From the NCBI GenBank assembly GCA_030411725.1, contig MU839840.1:1116001-1180000 (forward strand): 64,000 nt of DNA, read 5' to 3'. The notes under the pieces are model-generated. The model saw only the letters and a program-made list of their open reading frames with translations, was not told the origin of the DNA and did not search any database. The position numbers and the translations under genes were made by a program. How positions within the stretch are numbered: position 1 is the first letter of the stretch; every line of letters starts with the position of its first letter. Origin of the DNA: Echria macrotheca. Lineage: Eukaryota; Ascomycota; Sordariomycetes; Sordariales; Schizotheciaceae. Of the stretch, positions 55,195-64,000 are shown in pieces.

Positions 55195-57065
55195 ATGGCG
55201 GACCCTTTGAGCATTGCTGCTTCGGTGGTTGGGCTGGTCAGCGTTGCGGGGAAAATCAGCACAGTCATCACCAGCTTCGTCCTTGGCGTGGCCGATGTGC
55301 CCGAATCTGCACGAGCGGCGTTGGCAGCAGTCGACGCCATGCGGCTCACCCTCGCGTCCGTCAGACAGCTGATGACCAAATTGTCGGAGATGCCCAGACA
55401 ACGGAAAGAGATGATTCATGTCACTCATCTTGTCGTTATCTTTCGCGAGGCCATTCTGTCGTTCTCGGAACTGGAAGGCATCATCTGCCCCGCCAGCGCC
55501 AGCGTGGGGGAGACGACCGGAGCCTGGGACGCCGTCAAATGGCTCCTGCAGGAGAAGCGCATAACCGCCGCGGTGCAACGGCTGGAGTCGCACAGGACAT
55601 CGCTGTCTGCCGTATTGAATATCCTGCAATGGTAAGACGATGCAAACCTACATGCACTAGTCTGCACTAACTGACGTCAAACCTGCCAGTCAGTCCCAGA
55701 TTGAGGCGCAAGAGTCTCTAAGTAGCCTTCAGAAGACGGTACAAGAGTTGGTTGATAGAAACGAAAATCTGCTGCGCCGACTTGAACAGTATCACTGCTC
55801 GTATGCCGAGAACGCCTCGGTCCGATTCTTTGACGATGGCGAGTCGGTACTCCCGAGACAAGAGCCTCCGGCTGAGATCCCCGGCTCCAGCAGCAACGAG
55901 CGCGCCATTGGGTCCTCCGAGGACTCCGGCTCTCCTCGGGATGCTATGTCACCAAGAGACTTTGAGATCACCCTCGAGCAGACGCGTGTGTACGCTCGCG
56001 TTCAGTCAAACGATTGCGACATCTCCTTTACGAGCTCGGAGGTACGAACAACCGCGTGGAGCATGCTCTCCGGTCTAAGCCTGAACGACATATCGATCAT
56101 CTCTGTTCTTGCGCTTCCCATATCGCTTGACGAAGTCGAGAGTTTCGGCAGTCAGGTGACATTTGTGAGAATCATTTCTGGCGCTCAAGAACCAAAGTCG
56201 TCAAACAGCCAAGACTTGCAGCTCCCCTCATCTTCAGCCGTGCATCAGGTTTCACTACCTCCGATTGCCGAGGAAAGATCTGAACAGCAGACTCAGGTCG
56301 AGACTACACCCAGCAGGCTCCCAGTGTCAACTTCACCTATCCAATCACAGCTTCGTGTCCACAAGGATCCTCACGTTGTCAAGGCCGGCAAAATGGAACA
56401 CTATAAACTGGTGGTTCTGGGGGATGGCGGTAGTGGAAAAACAGATTTGACAATCCAGGTACGTATAACTCAGATGCCTTGATTTCAGGCATCGATGCAG
56501 TTCCCACTGCCTAGGATCTTCGCTGACATTTGAGGATCAGCTCTGCCTGAATCATTTTGTCTCATCCTACGACCCAACCATCGAAGACTCATATCGAAAG
56601 CAAGCCGTGATTGATGGGGATCCATGCATGCTCGAGATCCTCGATACAGCTGGTCAGGAGGAGTACACAGCTCTCCGGGACCAATGGATTCGCGACGGCG
56701 AAGGATTCCTCATTGTCTACTCTGTCACTAGCCGTTCTAGCTTCTCGAGATGCATGCGATTCTACCGCCAAGTTCAAAGGATCAAGGAAACCGCCTCGTA
56801 CACCGGCCAAGCGATTCCAATCATGTTGGTTGGCAATAACAGCGATCGCGTTACGGAGCGGGATGTATTGACACAAGAAGGCCACGCAATGGCGAGAGAA
56901 ATGGGTGTTCCGTTTGTCGAGACTTCGGCAAGGCACTGCGTCAATGTCGAGAAGGCATTTTACGATGTAGTGAGGATCATTCGCGGACAGCGATGGTGGG
57001 AAGAGCAACGGCTTCGTCGCAGACCACTCCCTCCCAGGACTAAAAGGTGGAGAACACTTATTTGA
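55195..57065 (+). CDS. STAND-type N-domain fused to a Ras GTPase
   Basis: Three exons (55195-55631, 55690-56458, 56541-57065) give 576 residues. Residues 1-~195 are a fungal STAND-type N-terminal domain: MADPLSIAASVVGLVSVAGK, a long helix bundle, and the NILQCQSQIEAQESL and VDRNENLLRRLEQYHCSY helices across intron 1. Residues about 200-380 are a Ser-rich linker. Residues 381-560 are a Ras G domain: GDGGSGKT (G1, Lys396), SYDPTIEDSYRKQ (effector loop), DTAGQEEYTALRDQW (G3), NNSD where Ras has NKxD (G4), and ETSAR (G5). The C-terminus ends in KRWRTLI with no CAAX cysteine. Met381 could in principle start a separate Ras, but the frame is open through the whole second exon. It should bind GTP or a related nucleotide; its role is unknown. 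Confidence 0.88.
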
Positions 57066-57686
57066 GGAGCGACAAGCTTACAGATACGACCCAACGAGGT
57101 ATACAACGAGATCAGAAGATCTAGGCTAGAAGTACATGCATCTGGTCGAGAAAGACGACCAATCCCTCGACGCACCTGTGTACGCAGACGACCCAGTATT
57201 TTGGGAGGAGCACCTCGGCGCTGAGGGCGGGCTGCTCCGTCTCCTGCAGGAAGGCCAGAAACAGTCGGTTGCCAACTATATTTCCTCGAAGAACTTGCCA
57301 TGCACAATCGCATTCTCAACGGCGGGGACGCGGGCATGCTCAACTGGTTCAAGGTGGTGATGGTTCTCGATCCAGCGGAGGACAGGGCGCTCAGGGCCGA
57401 AGACACTCACGGGTGAAGAAAAAAAAGGTCACGGTGCCTACGTTGCTGGTTGATACGGAGCGGGAATTATGTCGGACATGCAGGTGTAGATGACGCGGGC
57501 TGTGGCGGAGGGTTTGAGGTTGAGAGGAGGTTTCGGACTAGGCACTTGGCGATCCATGCTCGAGGCGAAAGATACCTAATATTGAGCGGCTTCTGAGCAT
57601 TTCTCCACCACGCGTGGTTCATAGTTCGGGGGGATATCTAGGTACGAACACATCGACTAGTTCTAATCCCGAGCCGCGCTCTCTGT
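57066..57686. other. Gap with a broken open frame
   Basis: Contains the remnant described at 57136-57416 and the 3' flank of the GH3 gene. A TATCTAGGTACGA motif lies near 57638-57650. Confidence 0.45.
57136..57416 (+). pseudogene. Possible frame-broken gene remnant
   Basis: From the ATG at 57136 the frame reads coherent, soluble protein sequence (DDPVFWEEHLGAEGGLLRLL). Near 57280 plausible sequence seems to move to another frame (LYFLEELAMHNRILNGG, LNWFKVVMVLDPAEDRALRA) and stops at about 57416. A single indel would explain this; an unseen intron is the alternative. I do not recognise the family. Confidence 0.35.
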
Positions 57687-60083
57687 TCAAGACAGCGTGA
57701 CAGTAACGTTGCCCTTGAAGTCGGCGCTCGACGAGCCAACCAGGAACAGAAAGTCGCCTGGCTCGACGACATACCGCATCCTTACATCCCACACGCCCAG
57801 AACCTGCATCTTCACCTTGATCTGCACCTGCTTACTCTCTCCCGCTTTGAACGTGACCTTCTCGAAACCCCTGAGCTGAATATTCGGAACCACAACGCTG
57901 GCGATCAGATCCCTGACATAAAGCTGCACCACCTCCTTCCCGTCTCTATCGGACGTGTTCTTGACGACAACACTAACCGTCACGGTATCGCTCGCCGTAA
58001 CATTTTTCCTATCCACCTCGACCTTTCCATACTCAAAAGTCGAGTAACTCAGCCCATACCCAAACTCAAACACCGGCCTCGGATCGCCGAGGACATACTG
58101 ATGCCCAAAGACCATGGTCTCATTCTCATACACGCGGCCAGCATCCGGCCTCTCCGGCCGTCCCGAGTTCCAATGGTCATAATACACCGGCAACGCGCCC
58201 ACCGACCGCGGAAAGCTCACAGCAAGCCGCCCGCTGGGATTCACATCGCCGAACAAGACGTTCGCTAGCGCCGCGCCGCCCATCTCGGACGGGTATAACT
58301 GCTGAACCACGGCGCTCGCGCGCTCGAATATCCACGGCGCCGTGACCGGCTTGCCGGACGAGAGAACCACGACGGTCGGCTTTCCGGTCTCCACAATCGC
58401 CCGGACGAGCGCTTCCTGCGCGCCGACGAGGTCGAGACCGTCGACGTCGACGTGCTCGCCGGTCGTGGCGTTCAGGCCGGCCCAGAGCTCGTTCTGGTCG
58501 CGCGACCAGGTGCCCACCACGACGACGGCCACGTCGGCTTGTTTGGCTGCCTCGATGGCGGGCGCGAATTCGGATTGCGAGCTGGACCAGGGGAGACAGC
58601 CGCGGCTGTAGGTCACCGTGCCCCCGTGGGAGGCTCTGCGGAGGCCGTCGAGGGGCGTGGTGCCGCGCTGGGAGGAGTTGTAGACTACGTAGTCGCCGTA
58701 GTTCATCGGGCCGTGCGCGAAGGGGCCGATGAGGGCGATGTTTGCTGTCTTGGGGAGCGGGAGGGTGGAGCCGTGGTTGGTGAGCAGGACGATGGACTCC
58801 TCGTCGAGGCGCTGGGCGAGGGAGACGTGGGATGCCGTGTGGATTGCGGTGTAGTTGGGGGCGAATAGGGGTTGGTCGAAGAGACCGAGGGCGAACTTGG
58901 CCCTGAGAACCCGTGAGACGGCCGTGTCGACGATCGAAGGGGAGATGACGCCGCGCTCGACGAGAGCCGGGATCTCGGAGAATGAGTAGGAGCCGCCGCC
59001 CATCTCGACATCGCCGCCTGATGGGAGGATGTACTTGACGATGGCCTCCTTGTCGATTGGATTTGATTGACACATCTTGAAGTCCTTGCAGAGGCGGTCG
59101 CTCGCGCCGGCGTCCGTCATGGTGAAGTACTGGTAGCCCCATTCGTCGCGGAGGATATCGTTCAGCAGGTGGGCGTTGGCAACGGCTGGATACCCGTCAT
59201 AGCTGTGGTATGCGGTCATGATGGACAAGGCGCCTCCGTCGATGATGGCCCGCTTATAAGAGGGCAGCAGTGTGGTCCTCAGTTCCCGCTCGCCACCATG
59301 CACGGGACCGGTGTTGAGGCCTTGCTCGGGGTTGCCAAAGCCTGCAAAGTGCTTGACCATGGCACTTACTCCTTCCCACTGGAGCCCTTTGACGTACGCG
59401 TGGGCAAACTCCCCGGCGAGGAAGCCGTCCTCTCCGTAGGTCTCCTCGACGCGACCCCATCGGAGGTCGCGGGCAAGGTCAGCGAGGGGAGCAAAGAGCT
59501 GGTTGACCCCGAGAGCACGCGATTCTCTGCCTATGGAGCGAGCCATCTCCTCGACCAAGGGTGGATTCCAGGAGCAGGCATGGGCAATGGGTGAGTTGAA
59601 AATGGTGGCATTGACTAGCCGTAGTCAGCAACGTTTCGTAGTTGTTTGAACTCGCTTACCAGCCAGGAAGCCGTGGATACCCTCGGTCTGAACGAAAGCC
59701 GGGATACCGAGATAAGTGCTGTTGAGGATGTACTCCTGGGCTTTTCGAATGTTCTCGGCAAGCCACTCCTGGGATATAGCTATCCCGACGTAAAAGGAGC
59801 CGCCTCGGTCCCTGGTGCTCCATGATAGACCAGTCTTGTTGAAGGCATTGTTCGACTCGTTCATCCAGTTCCGGATGTCTCCCTGGACTAGTTGCGAAGT
59901 TTTCTCCTCGATGGTCATGCGCGAGAGTAAATCAGCTACCCGGTCGTCGATCGACGCCTTTGCGTTTTTGTATACAGCATTGTCGAGACTTGGACGTCCT
60001 TGACTCTCCCGTGGCGTGCCCTGGGCGCAAACGCAGATACCAGCTGCCAGCAGGAGCGCTGGAGTAAACGCCCGTACTCTCAT
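57687..60083 (-). CDS. Secreted GH3 beta-glucosidase-type glycosidase
   Basis: Two exons (59660-60083, 57687-59614) give 783 residues. Signal peptide MRVRAFTPALLLAAGICVCA. The N-terminal barrel includes RVADLLSRMTIEEKTSQLVQ, GIPAFVQTEGIHGFLA, DLRWGRVEETYGED and KHFAGFGNPEQG. The nucleophile is Asp309 in YFTMTDAGASD. Next come the alpha/beta-sandwich with GTWSRDQNE, LSSGKPVTAPW and a GDVNPSGRLAVSFPRS segment, and a C-terminal fibronectin-III-like domain (FEFGYGLSYSTFEYG onward). The intron restores HGFLAVNATIFNSPIAHACSWNP. The enzyme releases terminal beta-linked sugars outside the cell. Specificity within GH3 (glucose, xylose or both) is not certain. It is divergent from the alpha-xylosidase gene. 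Confidence 0.93.
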
Positions 60084-60804
60084 CCTGGCATGGGTAAGGA
60101 GACAGACTGGGGAATATGAGGACTATGAGTTTCCTTTTACGGTGATGAATCGGTTTTATAGGGCGTCCATTTTCGCCAGCCTTTACAGGACGCCATCGCC
60201 AAGACGAGATTCCCAGGTTCTGACCAGACCATAGTAACCGCACCGTACAGAGCCCGCCGAGCTTTGCTGGGAAGCGACATTGTTGCCGCCAGGCTGGTAA
60301 ACGGGGAAAATCTCGGGTCTATCGTCTGGAACTATGTTGCCGTACCAGGATAGACAATTTCCCACTAGAGAATTCAGGCTCAATGGCCGGCGCAAGCTAC
60401 CCCTGAAAGAGTTTGGGGTTGGTGCTGACGTGGGGAAATGTGCAGCTTTCCGAGGATCGAAGAATTTTCCGCGAATGTGCAGTCTCGTGTCCCACTTCTG
60501 CCCCTCACCATGGCCTCCTGCAACCTGCAACTTCTCCAACATCCCCGATGACGCCCGATGACAGTCCCACAACCGCAGTAGCTCCCGGATCCCATCCCGG
60601 GCCCAATGCTCGGACGGAATATGCCCGAGACACGCATGGCTCTCGAAGTAGCGGGGCGCCGGTGACCTGACAGAACCCGGTTCCTTCCCTACGTCAACTT
60701 CCATCTCGACTTGGGGTTCCAGTCGACTATCCTGACGCCTCTTGTCCCTCTTGACGCTCTTCACCCCGAGTTCTTGTGTTGTCTACCTAAGGATAGCAGT
60801 TATC
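60084..60804. promoter_or_regulatory. Shared divergent promoter, GH3 / GH31
   Basis: 721 bp between two start codons on opposite strands, likely co-regulating both glycosidases. GC-rich, with several candidate SYGGRG (CreA-type) sites, which are too short to call individually. No gene inside. Confidence 0.55.
60154..60160 (-). promoter_or_regulatory. Probable TATA box for GH3
   Basis: On the minus strand the sequence reads TATAAAA about 70 bp upstream of the GH3 ATG. Confidence 0.55.
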
Positions 60805-63196
60805 ATGCGGTTCCGTGACGGTAGGGCTGTCCCTCCCTGTGGAGGACTGTTCTGACATCGAATCTAGGACAATGGCTCCCCGCCGAGGGTGTTCAGATCG
60901 AATTCGCCGAGGAAGTCTACCGCACGACCGAGACTCCGTCAGGAAAAGGCATCAGTCTTCTCTGTCCCACCCGCAAGATCAGAAGCAGAGGTGATACACT
61001 GAATTTGAGCACGATCAGCATCGTATGTCTGCCGTCGCTCTCACACGCCAGCACTGACAGACCAAGGACATTGAACCAGCCTTCGATGGCTGTCTCTCGG
61101 TCGAGACCACACACTGGCAAGGCGCTGCACGACGCACCCCAGACTTTGACCTCTTCCCTGATGGGAGACCCGATTTCTCGTCTCACATTACCAAAGGCGA
61201 GACAAGCACGACGGTGTCTTCGGGTACGCTTTCGGCAACAATCAGCCGCAAGCAACATACCTTTGAGATCTCTTTCCATCCTACCTCTGGAAAAAAGGCT
61301 CTGACCACGTTGCTGAACCGCTCCGTTGGTCTTGCGTATACGCCAGCCACAACAACACCGATGCAACTTGCCGATATGCGCAATATCAAACACTACATCT
61401 TCACTCAGACCACGCTTAGTGTTGGCGAATCCATCCATGGTCTCGGTGAGCGGTTTGGAGCCTTCAACAAGGTCGGCCAGCGCGTTGACCTCTGGAATTC
61501 TGATGGTGGCACCTCGTCCGATCAAGCGTACAAGAATATTAGCTTCTGGCTTAGCTCCCGGGGCTATGGTGTCTTTGTCGATACGCCCCAGCGTGTTGAG
61601 TTGGAGATCGGCAGCGAGCGGTGCTGTCGTGTCCAAACAAGCCTCGAGGGTCAACGGCTGAAGTGGTACCTCCTCTACGGACCCACGCCACGCGAGGTGC
61701 TCGCCCGCTACGCCGTGCTCACCGGACGAGCCGGACAGGTGCCAGCTTGGTCTTTTGGGCTGTGGCTCAGCACATCCTTCACCACTTCGTATGACGAGAA
61801 AACAGTCAACTCATTCCTCGAGGGCATGAAGGCCAGGGACATTCCTGTCGAGGTTTTCCACTTCGACTGCTTCTGGCTCAAGGCGTTCCAGTGGTGTGAC
61901 TTCGTCTTTGACGACGAAATGTTCCCTGATCCCAAGGGCCAAATCTCCCGTCTCAAGGCGGAGGGCGTGGTCAAGAAGGTCTGTGTTTGGACGAACCCTT
62001 ATCTCGGCCAGGCATCGCCTGTGTTTGCGGAAGCGGCTGCAAAGGGTTATCTGCTGAAACGCAAGAACGGGGACATTTTCCAATGGGACCTATGGCAGAC
62101 GGGTATGGGCATTGTCGACTTTACCAACCCTGCAGCCTGTGATTGGTACGTCGGATGCCTGAACAAGCTTTTCGACATCGGTGTGGATTGCATCAAGACG
62201 GACTTTGGCGAGCGGATTCCGTCTCGAGACGTGCAGTGGTTCGACAGTTCTGTGGATCCGGACCGGATGCACAATTACTACGCTTTCATCTACAACAAAC
62301 TGGTATACGAGGCACTCCAGAATAGGTACGGCAAAAATGAAGCCGTGCTATTTGCACGAAGCGCCACTGCCGGCTCGCAACGCTTCCCTCTCACCTGGGG
62401 AGGCGACTGCGAGTCAACCCCGGAGGCCATGGCTGAGTCGATCCGCGGCGGTTTGTCGCTTGGTCTCTCCGGATTCTCCTTCTGGAGTGTCGACATTGGC
62501 GGCTTTGAGGGGTACCCTCCGCCATGGATCTACAAGCGGTGGGTGGCCTGGGGGCTACTCTGCTCACATTCACGCCTGCACGGATCCAACTCTTACAGAG
62601 TGCCGTGGACGGTTGACGACGACGATAAGTCGGAAGAGGGCTGCTCGGCGACCTTACGGAAATGGACCCACCTGAAGGCCCGACTTATGCCGTATTTGTT
62701 TGCCCAAGCGCAGTCGGCTGTCAAGGGTGGGCTGCCGCTCAGTCTGAGGGCGATGTGTGTTGAATTTCCTGAGGATCCGACGGCTTGGACTCTGGACCGG
62801 CAGTTCATGGTCGGAGACAGCCTGCTGGCGGCGCCGGTGTTCGAAGAGGACAACACGGTAGAATTCTATCTTCCCAGAGGCAAGTGGACCAACTTCTTTA
62901 CAGGAGAGGTAAAGAGTGGTCCCGGCTGGTTTTCTGAGACGCACTCTTTCGCGACTCTGCCGCTGTATGTCCGGCCTAATACTATCTTGGTACTGGGGAA
63001 GGACGGCGAGACAAGAACCGTATACGACTACACCACCGATGTGGAAGTGAGGAGTTACTTCGCCGAAGAGGGTGCCAGAGCCGCTCTGGTGGATGGCGGA
63101 GGGCGGGAAGTCGGGGCTGTAGGATTTAAAGACGGAGAGATCATCGGCAAGGACGCACTCAAGGGAGACTACAAGATTGTGGTCGTGAACTCCTAG
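60805..63196 (+). CDS. Intracellular GH31 alpha-xylosidase (YicI-like)
   Basis: Three exons (60805-60820, 60868-61022, 61061-63196) give 768 residues, almost the length of E. coli YicI (772). The tiny 16-nt first exon is required: it yields MRFRDGQWLPAEGVQIEFAE, the standard N-terminus of this subgroup. Catalytic nucleophile Asp438 in KTDFGERIP; acid/base Asp506 in WGGDCEST; also GLSGFSFWSVDIGGFEG. Two beta-domains close the C-terminus (LPLYVRPNTILVLG). No signal peptide, so it acts inside the cell. YicI-type GH31 enzymes remove alpha-linked xylose, for example from xyloglucan oligosaccharides (isoprimeverose). The gene shares a promoter region with the GH3 enzyme. Confidence 0.93.
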
Positions 63197-63603
63197 AAAC
63201 CTCACTGTCTAACCAAAATCAACATCGATCTTGTCAGTGGACATTGAACCATATTCAAGCTCTGCGGTCTGGAACAAAGTTCGGGCACTTGCCGGGTCTG
63301 ATTCAAGACAGTCTTATCCGCACCAATCACTGCTGTGATTGCCATTTACTCTTGGAGTGACCACAGCCTATTCCCAGGATGCGTATCCACAGCTTTACAC
63401 ACTCAGACCGACGTCGGAAAATCCCAGAAAATCCTACGACCCACAGACTACCAGGACTCGGTGGATTGGATCTCAACACGAGACCTGGAGAATGCGGAGA
63501 GAATGCGGGGAGTATCTGGGGAACCCCTGGTATCAAGTCTTTGTCATTGCCCTGTATAGGGTTCCCTAACGCCGAGTCCGCGAGGGCATGGGTAACGATA
63601 CGA
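63197..63603. other. Convergent gap between two GH31 genes
   Basis: Only 3' flanks; no gene seen. Confidence 0.4.
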
Positions 63604-64000
63604 CTAAAGACGCTCAAAAACGGGCATATACCCGAGCGGGCAATCCACAGTGATCCTCTGACCACCCTCCCACATGTCGCCAACCACCTCACCACTAGCG
63701 GAAATCTGTCTCCACGCTGCCCCCTTCGGCAGCCAGAGACTCCTCTCCCTCTGTCCAGGTCTGAAAATCGGCGCTACCAGGTACCTGTGGCCGAAGAGGT
63801 ATTGGTCTTCGACTTCCCACGCGGTCGGATCATCGGGAAACTCGTAAAACAGGGTACGCATTACGGGGTCACCTTGCTCGTGGGCTTCAATCATCAAACT
63901 CTCGACGTACTCCTTCATCTTCCCCCGAAGCGCGAGATATATCTTGCAGATCTCATATACCTCGTCACCATAGCTCCAGATCTCGTTGGGCGCCCCTGAA
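63604..64000 (-). CDS. Second GH31 glycosidase, C-terminal part (cut by window edge)
   Basis: The frame is open from the stop at 63604 to the right edge, about 132 residues. It carries the GH31 post-catalytic region: SGAPNEIWSYGDEVYEIC, MRTLFYEFPDDPTAWEVEDQYLFG, and HRYLVAPIFRPGQRERSLWLPKGAAW. The active-site residues lie beyond the window. Alpha-xylosidase or alpha-glucosidase cannot be separated from this part alone. It is convergent with the complete GH31 gene and belongs to the same cluster. Confidence 0.9.
   Translation of the reverse strand, partial: SGAPNEIWSYGDEVYEICKIYLALRGKMKEYVESLMIEAHEQGDPVMRTLFYEFPDDPTAWEVEDQYLFGHRYLVAPIFRPGQRERSLWLPKGAAWRQISASGEVVGDMWEGGQRITVDCPLGYMPVFERL

Overview
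The window is nuclear DNA from a filamentous ascomycete (Pezizomycotina, probably Sordariomycetes; the genus cannot be read from the sequence). The reasons are GC-rich genes on both strands, many short introns of about 50-100 bp with GTAAGT-type donors and CTAAC-like branch sites, Zn2Cys6 regulators, a PTH11-like receptor, a HeLo-like/NACHT/ankyrin protein, WSC and tyrosinase secretome genes, and repeat relics that look damaged by RIP-like mutation. I support 21 complete protein-coding genes and one cut by the right edge. Spliced models were rebuilt by hand; phases agree at every junction I give. I see no tRNA, rRNA or CRISPR.

Layout. 0.3-4.8 kb: a DUF3433-type membrane protein and a secreted protein with an amphipathic repeat. 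6.0-10.6 kb: an 11-exon ankyrin/CorA-like membrane protein. 11.5-24.0 kb: a block that looks like a metabolic cluster, with a P450, a vanillyl-alcohol-oxidase-type flavoprotein, a sugar/quinate-type MFS transporter, a second P450 and a Zn2Cys6 regulator, but no core synthase. 24.0-27.5 kb: no confident gene; one copy of a dispersed repeat, an AT-rich inverted-repeat element and unassigned sequence. 27.5-34.5 kb: a secreted carboxylesterase, a DUF4238 protein, a second copy of the dispersed repeat, and a secreted tyrosinase. 34.5-38.4 kb: a long stretch with no gene I can support. 38.4-45.2 kb: a PTH11-like receptor, a hairpin-like inverted repeat around a CTAC microsatellite, and a monocarboxylate-type MFS transporter divergent from a second Zn2Cys6 regulator. 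45.1-57.1 kb: a HeLo-like/NACHT/ankyrin/ZZ-like protein, a WSC protein, thioredoxin, an unrecognised conserved-looking protein, aprataxin, and a fusion of a STAND-type N-terminal domain to a Ras GTPase. 57.7-64.0 kb: a glycosidase cluster with a secreted GH3 beta-glucosidase divergent from an intracellular GH31 alpha-xylosidase, and the C-terminus of a second GH31.

How they fit together. The glycosidase group fits breakdown of xyloglucan-type oligosaccharides. The 11.5-24 kb block fits uptake and oxidation of a small, perhaps phenolic, compound. Three genes (ankyrin/CorA, NACHT/ankyrin and the Ras fusion) have architectures typical of fungal self/non-self recognition or related signalling. 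The Ras fusion is the most unusual object here: a full Ras G domain, without a CAAX box and with an altered guanine-recognition motif, behind the same kind of N-terminal domain that starts the NACHT protein 7 kb away.
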